Source: Clostridiales bacterium UBA7103
Lineage (GTDB): Bacteria > Bacillota > Clostridia > Oscillospirales > Oscillospiraceae
Assembly: GCA_002493305.1 (NCBI GenBank)
Contig: DKYJ01000058.1
Location: 1-51,067 of the forward strand
Length of the DNA stretch: 51,067 bases
Direction of reading: 5' to 3'
Below are positions 40,128 through 48,012 of the stretch, piece by piece. Position 1 is the stretch's first letter; each line of letters starts with the position of its first letter. The position numbers and the translations under genes were made by a program. The notes below the pieces were generated by a model, which searched no databases, was not told where the DNA came from, and was given only the letters and a program-made list of their open reading frames with translations.

Positions 40128-41105
40128 ATGGAAAATAAAGTGACAATAGGCACAAGGCTCAAGCACGTGGGCAAAACTGCCTTCAACTCATACGGCAGCG
40201 TTCTGATCGCCATAGTGGCGCTTTCCATCGTCTGGTCGATCTCTTCCCCGTATTTTCTGACGATGGCCAACATGAAGAACATCGGCGTGTATATGTCCGC
40301 CTCTGGCATCATAGCCGCCGGTATCACGGTGTCCATGCTGCTTGGCGGTCTGGATCTGTCCCAGATGTCCATCATGGCATTCAGCGGCATTATTGTCGGC
40401 GTCTCGTATAACGCGGGTATTCACGGCCCGACACTTTTGCTGATAGCGGTCTGCGTGGGTGTGTGCGGCGGTATCTTCAACGGCCTCATTATGAACTACC
40501 TGCATATTGACCCGATCATCACGACCTTGGGCACACAGCTGGTGTTCAGAGCCCTGGCATACATCGTTTCAAACGGCAATATGATAACCATCAATGATGA
40601 GTTTATCCGTTGGGTCGGCCGCGGCAAGCTCCTTGGGATCCCCGTGACCATGGTGTTCATGATAGTAGTCTACATCATTGTGGGCATTGTGCTTAAATAC
40701 ACCCGCTTCGGACGTAATGTCATCTCCGTGGGCGGCAGCCAGGAGGCGGCCTTCCTCAGCGGTATCAATGTGAAAAAGACACGCGCCATTGCCTTTATGA
40801 TCTCCGGCGCCTGCGCCGGTCTTGCCACTATCCTCTATATCTCTCAGGGTTATGTGGCACAGCCTAACCAGGGCTCCGGCGCTGATATGGACTGCATCGC
40901 GGCGGTCATCATCGGCGGCCTGTCCGTAGCGGGCGGCAAGGGCAACATCTTCGGCACGCTTCTGGGAATGCTGTTCTTCGCGGTGCTTGCAAACGGCATG
41001 GGTCTGCTGAGCATGAACAGCTACGCGCAGCAATTGGTAAAGGGCCTGCTGCTTCTCACCGCAGTGTACATCGACATTGCAAGGAACAAGAAGAGCAAGG
41101 TTTGA
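40128..41105 (+). CDS. sugar ABC transporter permease (RbsC type)
   Basis: A 325-residue membrane protein of the BPD_transp_2 (RbsC/LivH-like) family, with about eight to ten helices. Typical stretches are LLGGLDLSQMSIMAFSGIIVGV, the cytosolic loop GRNVISVGGSQEAAFLSGINVKKTRAIAFMISG and AAVIIGGLSVAGGKGNIFGTLLGMLFFAVLANGMGLL. One permease gene only, so the transporter channel is probably a homodimer, unlike LsrC/LsrD. It follows the ATPase gene directly. Confidence 0.95.
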   Translation: MENKVTIGTRLKHVGKTAFNSYGSVLIAIVALSIVWSISSPYFLTMANMKNIGVYMSASGIIAAGITVSMLLGGLDLSQMSIMAFSGIIVGVSYNAGIHGPTLLLIAVCVGVCGGIFNGLIMNYLHIDPIITTLGTQLVFRALAYIVSNGNMITINDEFIRWVGRGKLLGIPVTMVFMIVVYIIVGIVLKYTRFGRNVISVGGSQEAAFLSGINVKKTRAIAFMISGACAGLATILYISQGYVAQPNQGSGADMDCIAAVIIGGLSVAGGKGNIFGTLLGMLFFAVLANGMGLLSMNSYAQQLVKGLLLLTAVYIDIARNKKSKV

Positions 41106-41181
41106 TAAAAACAGCGGAAGCTGATATTTCGTATTTTGATTTTCTGAAAGGAGTGCGGCATAAACGCGCCGCGGAAAGACT

Positions 41182-41889
41182 ATGAAACCTACTAAAAAAG
41201 CAGCAGAAATGACAGTGCAGGAGCTTGGCCGTTACATAGACCAGTCCGTCCTCAAGCCTGAATTTACTCAGGATGACATACGCAAATATATTCAGGAGGG
41301 CATTGACTACAACTGCGCGACCGTCTGCATCAATCCCGCTTCCCTGCCCATCGCAAGAGAGCTGTGCAAGGGCACGAACACCGGCATATGCGTTGTGTGC
41401 GACTTCCCCTTCGGTCTGTCCACCACAGAATCCAAGGTCGCTCAGGCGGAAATAATCTGCCGCGACGGCGACATTCAGGATCTGGACATCGTCGCCAATT
41501 ACGGCTGGATACGCAGCGGCAGATGGGACGATGTGCAGGCGGATATAAAGGCTGTTGCCGATGTGTGCCACAAATACGGCTCCAACCTCAAGGTGATCTT
41601 CGAGACTGACGCGCTCACTCTCGATGAGATAAAGAAGGCCACCGAGGTGGCGATCTCCGCGGGGGCGGACTTCGTGAAAACCTCAACCGGCTTCTTCACC
41701 GGCGGCAAGAACGACGGCGCGACCTATGAGATCATTCAGGCCATGATGGACGTGGCCCAGGGCCGCTGCAAAATCAAGGGCTCTGGCGGTATACGTGACC
41801 GTGAGAAGTTCCTGAAGCTTATCGACATGGGCATCGACCGCATGGGCATCGGCTATAAGTCCACCCCTGTGGTGCTTGGCCTCAAGTAA
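41182..41889 (+). CDS. DeoC-family class I aldolase
   Basis: A 235-residue TIM-barrel aldolase of the deoxyribose-phosphate aldolase family. The Schiff-base lysine is Lys166 in FVKTSTGF, the second catalytic lysine is Lys199 in KIKGSGGIRD, and the proton-relay Asp lies in DLDIVANYGW. Usual DeoC members read KASGGIRT and INIGALK in the last two motifs, so the pocket has small changes (G for A; NYGWIRSGRW for NIGALKSG). It could cleave 2-deoxyribose 5-phosphate, or another phosphorylated sugar derived from the imported glycoside. AAAGGAG lies 40 bp upstream and CGCGGAAAG closer to the ATG; start is probable but not certain. Confidence 0.85.
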   Translation: MKPTKKAAEMTVQELGRYIDQSVLKPEFTQDDIRKYIQEGIDYNCATVCINPASLPIARELCKGTNTGICVVCDFPFGLSTTESKVAQAEIICRDGDIQDLDIVANYGWIRSGRWDDVQADIKAVADVCHKYGSNLKVIFETDALTLDEIKKATEVAISAGADFVKTSTGFFTGGKNDGATYEIIQAMMDVAQGRCKIKGSGGIRDREKFLKLIDMGIDRMGIGYKSTPVVLGLK

Positions 41890-41916
41890 AAAATCAGCAG
41901 CTCAGGAGGAACTCTA

Positions 41917-42906
41917 ATGGGAAATTCCTATGATTTTCGTGTAGGTTTTCAGCCCTTTAATCTCATGCCTCCCGACGGCACCGCCCCCGGTATGGACTCA
42001 TATATCTGGACTCTTGATGAGTGCCGGCGGCTTGGCGCCCGGGCAATATCTCTTTTCCCTAATCTGATACCAAAGGATCTGAGCGCCGCCACTATAAGTG
42101 AGATGGCGGACATGGCACGGCAGAGCGATGTCAAGCTCATTCTCTACCCCTTCTCCGTGTGGGGTCTTGCGGGGCTCCCCCTGCGGGTGGATTCATGGGG
42201 CGCCGCGGGAGCCACCGTGGGTGCCTCCGGGCCGGACGACATCCCGGATGTCGCCCTCGCCCGCAAGGGTGTTGAAAGCACCATAACGCTGGCAAAGGCC
42301 CTTGGCGCGGATATACTCTGCTCCGGCTACGGCCATTCAAATGTGGCCACCAGCCGCTACAACAAGGCTTTCCCCTTTTCCGAGCAGAAGAAATTCATCG
42401 TCGCAAACCTCAAAATACTTGCGCAGATGCTTGAGGGCACAGGACTAAGCTTTGCCTACGAAAACCACTGCGACTTCAGCGGACGGGAGATCGCCTCCAT
42501 CATAGAGGAGGTTGACTGCGAGCAGATCCGGGCTCTTTACGACTTCGGCAACGGAGCCGTGGCCTGTGTTGACCCCATGGAGGATCTGGAATATCTTGCT
42601 CCCTACGCCATTGCCTGCCATTTCAAGGACTTTGCAGTGGTGGACAACCCCCTGCGCACAAGGCTATACCCGGATATGCCTCTGACTGTCACTGGCTGCT
42701 ATCTGGGCGAAGGCTTCATTGACTTTGACAGGATACTCAAAACCCTGATAGAAAAAGCGCCAAAGCCTCAGGGCATGATGCTCCTGGCAGAGCCGGCCTT
42801 CAAGCTGCCCACAAATGACGCCGAGCGCGATGACCGGGTAGAGTACAACAGGAAGATCTCCCGCCAGTTTGTAAAGAAAATGCTGGAGATCGTGGAGCGT
42901 TATTGA
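41917..42906 (+). CDS. sugar phosphate isomerase/epimerase-like TIM-barrel protein
   Basis: A 329-residue AP-endonuclease-2/xylose-isomerase-like TIM barrel. The metal tetrad is visible in sequence order: Glu in FAYENHCDFSGREI, Asp in ALYDFGNGAV, His in ACHFKDFAV, and Glu in LLAEPAFKL. Proteins with this fold include IolE, tagatose epimerase and the DgpC-type deglycosidases. It lies between the aldolase and the first Gfo/Idh/MocA gene, which suits a role in sugar epimerisation, dehydration or deglycosylation. AGGAGG precedes the ATG. Confidence 0.87.
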   Translation: MGNSYDFRVGFQPFNLMPPDGTAPGMDSYIWTLDECRRLGARAISLFPNLIPKDLSAATISEMADMARQSDVKLILYPFSVWGLAGLPLRVDSWGAAGATVGASGPDDIPDVALARKGVESTITLAKALGADILCSGYGHSNVATSRYNKAFPFSEQKKFIVANLKILAQMLEGTGLSFAYENHCDFSGREIASIIEEVDCEQIRALYDFGNGAVACVDPMEDLEYLAPYAIACHFKDFAVVDNPLRTRLYPDMPLTVTGCYLGEGFIDFDRILKTLIEKAPKPQGMMLLAEPAFKLPTNDAERDDRVEYNRKISRQFVKKMLEIVERY

Positions 42907-42924
42907 TAAAGGAGGTATACCTAC

Positions 42925-44037
42925 ATGAAAGCTTTGGGCCTTGGAGCCATAGGCTCCGGTGAGATCGCGATAAACTCAATTTTCAAGCACCTTGACCTGC
43001 ACGATACCGACGATAAGGTGTATATGGCCGCCGTGTGCGACCCCGTGCCCGGACGCGCGGAGGCAATGGCGCAGCAGTATGGCATCAAAAGCTGGTACAT
43101 GACCGATGATGAGCTGCTGGCAGACCCAAATGTGGACATAGTATCCATCTGCTCACCGATCCGCTTTCACTATGAGCAGGGCATGAAGGCCATACGCGCC
43201 GGAAAGCACGTCCACTTCAATAAGACCATGGCCATGACCAGCAGGGAAGCCATGGAGCTTATCGAGGAAGCCCGGCGCATGAACGTAAAGCTCACCGCCT
43301 CCCCCGGCATGATGGCCATGCCCCTGAACATTGAGTCCAGACGCGCTGTGCTTGAAAATAAGCTTGGCAAGGTGACTTACGCCATCGGCGGCGTCCGCGG
43401 TGTGCTGTTTTATCATCTGCGCGAGGGCTACCGGCATGATAACTGCGGCTCTGAGCCGCTTATCCCCACCTGGTATTACAAGAAGCCCGATGGCGGCCCC
43501 CAGTATGACCACGCTGTCTACGGGCTGACCTCCATGACCGGTATTCTTGGCCCGGTCAAGCGTGTGTCCTGCATGGGCGGGCAGATAATGAAGGAGTTCA
43601 AATTCGGCGAGCAGATCATCGAGAGCGAGGTTGACGACAACTTTGTTTTCCTGCTTGACTTCGGTGAAAACACCTTCGGCATGTTCTACTCGGCTCTTGC
43701 CGGCGGCGAGAACATGATGAGTCCCTCCCTGTACGGCACAGAGGGCAGGCTTGAAAAGGGTGTTTTGAACAATGTGCAGCTCTTTGAAAACCCGATAATG
43801 GGCATGGCGGCAAAGGGTCTTCCTATGGAGCATCTGAAGATGCACGAGCCTTTTGTATACCGGGATGTCATGGAGCTTGTGGACTATGTCCGCGAGGACA
43901 AGCGTCCGTTCGGCTCGGCAGAGCAGGGCTGCCATGTGCTTGAGATAATCGAGGCGGGCTTTGAATCCATGCGCTCCGGCAGGACCGTGGAACTCAAAAC
44001 CAGCTTCACTCCGCTGACTCTTGAAGAGCTTGGATAA
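42925..44037 (+). CDS. Gfo/Idh/MocA-family oxidoreductase, divergent active site
   Basis: A 370-residue protein of the NAD(P)-dependent sugar oxidoreductase family. The N-terminal Rossmann start is GLGAIGSGEIAIN, and VHFNKTMAM replaces the usual EKP motif: Asn99-Lys100-Thr101, so the catalytic Lys remains while Glu and Pro are lost. The second active-site motif reads YDHAVYGL (Asp195-x3-Tyr199) where family members have Asp-x3-His. This suggests a changed or lost redox chemistry, or a different substrate orientation. AAAGGAGGTA precedes the ATG. It follows the epimerase gene after 18 bp. Confidence 0.85.
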   Translation: MKALGLGAIGSGEIAINSIFKHLDLHDTDDKVYMAAVCDPVPGRAEAMAQQYGIKSWYMTDDELLADPNVDIVSICSPIRFHYEQGMKAIRAGKHVHFNKTMAMTSREAMELIEEARRMNVKLTASPGMMAMPLNIESRRAVLENKLGKVTYAIGGVRGVLFYHLREGYRHDNCGSEPLIPTWYYKKPDGGPQYDHAVYGLTSMTGILGPVKRVSCMGGQIMKEFKFGEQIIESEVDDNFVFLLDFGENTFGMFYSALAGGENMMSPSLYGTEGRLEKGVLNNVQLFENPIMGMAAKGLPMEHLKMHEPFVYRDVMELVDYVREDKRPFGSAEQGCHVLEIIEAGFESMRSGRTVELKTSFTPLTLEELG

Positions 44038-44044
44038 CGCAAAC

Positions 44045-44075
44045 TGCCGCAGCGCCGGTTTCCGGTGCTGCGGCA
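44045..44075 (+). promoter_or_regulatory. intercistronic hairpin between two oxidoreductase genes
   Basis: TGCCGCAGCGCCGG (44045-44058) pairs with CCGGTGCTGCGGCA (44062-44075) with one G-U pair, loop TTT. No T-run follows. The following 150 bp to the next gene (about 44080-44239) are AT-rich then GC-rich with a GCCGC/GCGGC stem; no clear promoter. Confidence 0.6.
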
Positions 44076-44239
44076 TGAAGGCATAAAGAAACCCTGTGTT
44101 AAATTAAATTATTAAAAACGGCGCGCCGCTCGCCGCAGAAGCGGCAGCCGCGGCACATTCCGAAAATCTCCGCTCCGCCGCATGTGGAGTTTTTCATTTC
44201 TTTTTGTGCTGACGGCTATGCGGCAGAATGGAGATCAAT

Positions 44240-45265
44240 ATGAAAATTATACAGGTTGGCAGCAGCGGCTGGGCGGCCGGCTGGCTTGAATATATCCACA
44301 ACGACCCCGACTGTGAGCTGGTCGCGCTTGTGAGCCGCGGCGGAGCAACGCTGGAGGCGGCAAAGGAAAAATGGGCCATCAGCGACGCTGTGTGCTGCAC
44401 CGACTATGACGAGGCGCTCAAGCGCGAGGCCGATCTTGTTATTGTTGCCCTGCCCCATAAGTTCCATATAGATTATGCAAAAAAGGCCGTGCTTGCCGGG
44501 AAAAATGTTATAATAGAAAAGCCTCTCTGCGACAACCTTGACGAGGCGAAGGAGTTCCTGCGCTTTATGGAGGGTCGCCGCGAAAAAGCTTTTGTGAGCC
44601 AGAATTACCGCTTCCGTCCCCAGCTCTGGCAGATGAAGGCCAGCTTCGGCAGTGAGGGCATTGGTGATCCCGCCTGGGCAAATGTTGTGTTCCGCCACGG
44701 TGTGACCCACGAGCGGAACAGCGAAAAAACCGCCTGGCAGCGCAAGGACTGGCGGCAGCAGCAGACAAGCCTTTTGCTGCTGGAGGTCGCCATACACCAT
44801 TTTGACATGCTGCGCTTCATAAGCGGCTCCAATGTAAAAAGCGTGTACGCCCGCGGCTGGAACCCGGAGTGGAGCGACCTTAACGGCATAGGCGCCGCCT
44901 TCATAATGCTGGACTTCGAAAATGGCTTCAGAGCCAACTACTCTGTCACCGAAAAATCCATAGGCTTCCCCACTGGCTATCAGGCAGACTGGATAATGCA
45001 GACTGACAAGGGTGCCGTAAAATGGGAAAATGACGAGCCCAATAAGCTTTCCATGTCCGTTGACGCTCAGGGCAGCCTGACCGAGGACTTCTATTTCCCC
45101 GGAAAAGACCGGGCGGGCGTTCTTGCCGAGCTCAAGAAGCAGCTCATAGGTGAAAAAGGCGCGGTGCCGGAGGTGTTTGACAACATCAACAGCCTCGCGA
45201 TAGGCTTCGCCGTGCTCAAGAGCATTGAGGAGGACAGACCCGTATTATTAAGCGAGATCCTTTGA
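44240..45265 (+). CDS. Gfo/Idh/MocA-family oxidoreductase
   Basis: A 341-residue member of the same family. It starts with KIIQVGSSGWAAGWLEYI (an altered glycine-rich loop), carries a canonical IIEKPLCDN, and has LLLEVAIHHFDML, that is Glu182-x3-His186 in place of the usual Asp-x3-His. Start ATG 44240 is preceded by ATGGAG; an alternative ATG lies 12 bp upstream. It is likely to oxidise or reduce a hydroxyl of a sugar or glycoside with NAD(P). Gap to the next gene is 12 bp. Confidence 0.88.
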   Translation: MKIIQVGSSGWAAGWLEYIHNDPDCELVALVSRGGATLEAAKEKWAISDAVCCTDYDEALKREADLVIVALPHKFHIDYAKKAVLAGKNVIIEKPLCDNLDEAKEFLRFMEGRREKAFVSQNYRFRPQLWQMKASFGSEGIGDPAWANVVFRHGVTHERNSEKTAWQRKDWRQQQTSLLLLEVAIHHFDMLRFISGSNVKSVYARGWNPEWSDLNGIGAAFIMLDFENGFRANYSVTEKSIGFPTGYQADWIMQTDKGAVKWENDEPNKLSMSVDAQGSLTEDFYFPGKDRAGVLAELKKQLIGEKGAVPEVFDNINSLAIGFAVLKSIEEDRPVLLSEIL

Positions 45266-45277
45266 GAGGTACAGAAC

Positions 45278-46336
45278 ATGAGTGATAAAAAAGCGCGCAT
45301 TGGCATTATAGGCGCGGGCACAGTGGCAAGGGACAATCAGATCCCGGCATTTCTCAAATGCGACGAGGCTGAGGTGATCGCAGTCTTTGACAGGCACATC
45401 GAGCGGGCGCAGGCGCTCTGCCAGCGCTACGGCATACCCAAGGCTTATTCAGTGCTTGAGGAGCTGCTCAATGATGAGGATATAGACTGTGTGAGTATCT
45501 GCACGGGCAATGTCTCCCACGAGAGCCTTGTCATCGCCGCAGCGAAGGCCGGGAAAAACATACTTTGTGAAAAACCCATGGCAATATCCGTGCAGGAGGC
45601 GGAGAACATGAAGAAGGCCGTTGAGGAGAGCGGCGTTACCTTCATGATGGCTTTTGTCAACCGTTTCCGTCAGGAGAGCATAATCATTTCGGAGCTGCTG
45701 GAGCAGCAGCGCTTCGGTCAGATCTACCACGCCCGCTGCGGCTGGGTGCGGCGGCGCGGCACCCCCAGCGGCTGGTTCACGGACAAGTCCAAATCCGGCG
45801 GAGGCGCTGTGCTTGATATAGGCGTGCACGTGATCGACCTTACATGGTATCTCATGGGCAGACCCCGGCCCGTCTCCGTAAGCGGCGTCACCCACAGGCA
45901 GATCGGCGCCTATGAGACACGCAGCGTGAAGGGCTGGGCAGCGGCGGGGGCGAAAAACGGCGTTTTCGACAATGAGGAAGCCGCAACCGCTCTTATACGA
46001 TTCGAAAACGGTGCTTCAATGAGCGTGGATATAAGCTGGGCCATCAACGGCAAGGAAGAGAAAATGTTCTCTAAAATCTATGGCACAAGAGGCGGCGCCA
46101 GCTTTCGCCCCATCGAGATATATGGCGAGGAAAACGGCTTTTTGACGGACACTGTCCCTGTGCTTGTGCCGGAGGACAGCTGGCAGCCCGCCTTTGAGCG
46201 TGAGACGGCGCACTTTGCCCATTGTGTGCTCACCGGTGAAAAGCCCATGCCTTCTCTGGATGACGGGCTGACGGTACAGCGCATGCTCAACGCCATATAT
46301 GACTCCGCCGCGCTCGGAAGAGAAGTACAGCTGTAA
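45278..46336 (+). CDS. Gfo/Idh/MocA-family oxidoreductase, canonical active site
   Basis: A 352-residue enzyme with all family hallmarks: ARIGIIGAGTVARDNQIPAF, ILCEKPMAISVQEA, and GGGAVLDIGVHVIDLTW with Asp-x3-His. Of the three paralogues in the cluster this one has the standard catalytic set, so it is the best candidate for an NAD(P)-linked sugar or glycoside dehydrogenase. GAGAGGT precedes the ATG. It stands 13 bp upstream of the GH1 gene. Confidence 0.92.
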   Translation: MSDKKARIGIIGAGTVARDNQIPAFLKCDEAEVIAVFDRHIERAQALCQRYGIPKAYSVLEELLNDEDIDCVSICTGNVSHESLVIAAAKAGKNILCEKPMAISVQEAENMKKAVEESGVTFMMAFVNRFRQESIIISELLEQQRFGQIYHARCGWVRRRGTPSGWFTDKSKSGGGAVLDIGVHVIDLTWYLMGRPRPVSVSGVTHRQIGAYETRSVKGWAAAGAKNGVFDNEEAATALIRFENGASMSVDISWAINGKEEKMFSKIYGTRGGASFRPIEIYGEENGFLTDTVPVLVPEDSWQPAFERETAHFAHCVLTGEKPMPSLDDGLTVQRMLNAIYDSAALGREVQL

Positions 46337-46348
46337 AAAGGAGCCCTA

Positions 46349-47701
46349 ATGCCGACACTTAAATTTCCTGACAATTTTATTTGGGGCGCGTCCTGCGCCG
46401 CCTTCCAATCAGAGGGCGCATGGCAGGCCGACGGCAAAAGCGAGAGCATCTGGGATCGCTTCTGTCATATACCCGGGAACATTCTCAACAACGACACCGG
46501 AGATGTAGCTCTGGACTTTTACCACCGCTACGCCGAGGACGCCAGGATCATGAAAGAGCTGGGGCTGAGGGTACAGCGCATTTCCATATCCTGGCCGCGT
46601 ATCTTCCCCGAGGGCAGCGGCAGGCTCAACCAGAAGGGTCTGGACTTCTACCGCCGGGTGGTGGACGCTCTGCTTGAAAACGGCGTTGACCCTTTTATCA
46701 TGATGTACCACTGGGATCTGCCCCAGTGTCTTCAGGAAAAAGGCGGCTGGCTCAATCGGGATACGGCTGGCTATTTGGCTGAGCTTGCCGGGACGATATA
46801 CGAGGCTTTTCCAAAAGAAGTTCCACTCTGGGGAACCATTCTTGAGCCTCAGATCTGCGCTTATCACGGCTATTGGGACGGAAAGCACGCCCCCGGTATG
46901 CGGGACTTTTCCTCCGCGCTGCTGGCCGGGCATAATCTGCTGCGCGCCCACGGAATGATGGTGGACGCCTTCAGAGCCTCGGGCACCAAGGGGGAGATAG
47001 GCATAACGAACTACCTTCCCAGCCACTATCCCCTGACCGGGTGCCCGGAGGATATTGCCGCCGCCCGCCGCTGGGACGGCTGCTGGAACCGTTGGTTTTT
47101 AGACGCGGTGTACAAGGGCCGGTACCCGGAGGATATGCAGCAGTGGTATCTGAACCATGGAATAGTCCTTCCCCGGATACACGAAGGGGATATGCAGCTT
47201 ATATCCAGACCCACCGATTTCTTTGGTCTGAACTATTATTACAGCTACTTTATCGGCCATGGTCAGGATCGCTGGCCCCTTGAAGTAAACTCCGTAAGGC
47301 CCGCTGACAGGGAATATACCGCCATGGGCTGGCCCATCTGCCCGGACGGATTTTATGACTGCGTCATGCGCTGCTGGCGGGACTACGGCAAAAAAATCAT
47401 CATCACCGAAAACGGCGCTGCTTTTTATGATGAACTGACCCCCGACGGCCAAGTCCACGACGCCAAGCGCATAGATTTCTACAAAAAGCATCTTGCGGCG
47501 CTGCACCGGGCCATTGAGGACGGAGCAGATGTCCGGGGATATCTTACCTGGTCGTCCTTCGACAATTTTGAGTGGGCGCTGGGATATGACAGGCGCTTCG
47601 GGCTGACCTATGTGGACTATGAGACACAGCAGCGCTATATAAAAGACAGCGGGCGCTGGTATGCGGAGCTTTGCCGCAGCAACGCCCTGGAGGTTGACTG
47701 A
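46349..47701 (+). CDS. glycoside hydrolase family 1 beta-glycosidase with altered acid/base motif
   Basis: A 450-residue GH1 enzyme of usual length. N-terminal NFIWGASCAAFQSEGAW, MYHWDLPQCL and C-terminal SSFDNFEWALGYDRRFGLTYVDY are typical of non-phosphorylated beta-glycosidases (the 6-phospho-specific loop is absent). The nucleophile is Glu354 in ITENGAAF. The acid/base Glu166 is present but its motif reads TILEP; the family reads TLNEP, where Asn contacts the 2-hydroxyl of the bound sugar. Leu165 cannot do so. AAAAGGAG precedes the ATG. Lacking a signal peptide, it acts in the cytosol on an imported glycoside. Next gene starts one base after the stop. Confidence 0.92.
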   Translation: MPTLKFPDNFIWGASCAAFQSEGAWQADGKSESIWDRFCHIPGNILNNDTGDVALDFYHRYAEDARIMKELGLRVQRISISWPRIFPEGSGRLNQKGLDFYRRVVDALLENGVDPFIMMYHWDLPQCLQEKGGWLNRDTAGYLAELAGTIYEAFPKEVPLWGTILEPQICAYHGYWDGKHAPGMRDFSSALLAGHNLLRAHGMMVDAFRASGTKGEIGITNYLPSHYPLTGCPEDIAAARRWDGCWNRWFLDAVYKGRYPEDMQQWYLNHGIVLPRIHEGDMQLISRPTDFFGLNYYYSYFIGHGQDRWPLEVNSVRPADREYTAMGWPICPDGFYDCVMRCWRDYGKKIIITENGAAFYDELTPDGQVHDAKRIDFYKKHLAALHRAIEDGADVRGYLTWSSFDNFEWALGYDRRFGLTYVDYETQQRYIKDSGRWYAELCRSNALEVD

Positions 47702-47702
47702 G

Positions 47703-47990
47703 ATGGTTAAAATAGTAGTAAAATTCAAGATCCAGAAGGGCATGGAGGCAGATTATCTTCGGGATCTGAAGCCCTGTATCCTCAAAACCAGGGAGGAACC
47801 GGGCTGCCTTGAGTATACCGCTTTCTGGAACGCAGAAGAAAATGTTCTCACGCTTTTCGAGTGCTTTAAGGACAGCGAGGCCGCCGCAAGGCATCTTGAA
47901 TACCCGCATTTTGCGGTGGATTTCAAGGCACTCAAAAAATATTACGACGGTAAAGCCGTTGCCGAACGCTATGAGGACGAAATAATCTGA
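47703..47990 (+). CDS. small ABM-fold protein (LsrG/mutarotase-like)
   Basis: A 95-residue protein of the antibiotic-biosynthesis-monooxygenase/dimeric alpha-beta-barrel family: KIVVKFKIQKGMEADYLRDLKPC, TREEPGCLEYTAFWNAEEN, LTLFECFKDSEAAARHLEYPHF. The same fold includes quinol monooxygenases, LsrG (an isomerase of phospho-AI-2), and sugar mutarotases. In an operon for sugar uptake and breakdown the last two roles are more likely than a monooxygenase. The ATG 47703 is one base after the GH1 stop; CTGAG provides only a weak ribosome site, so translation is probably coupled. Confidence 0.85.
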   Translation: MVKIVVKFKIQKGMEADYLRDLKPCILKTREEPGCLEYTAFWNAEENVLTLFECFKDSEAAARHLEYPHFAVDFKALKKYYDGKAVAERYEDEII

Positions 47991-48012
47991 CACGCTGAAA
48001 TGGAGAACCGGG

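Noticed and set aside
41182..44037. Assignment as DgpA/B/C C-glycoside deglycosidase operon
   Set aside because: The small partner subunit of the known C-glycoside deglycosidases was not seen, and GH1 and hexokinase are extra; only a mechanistic resemblance is claimed.
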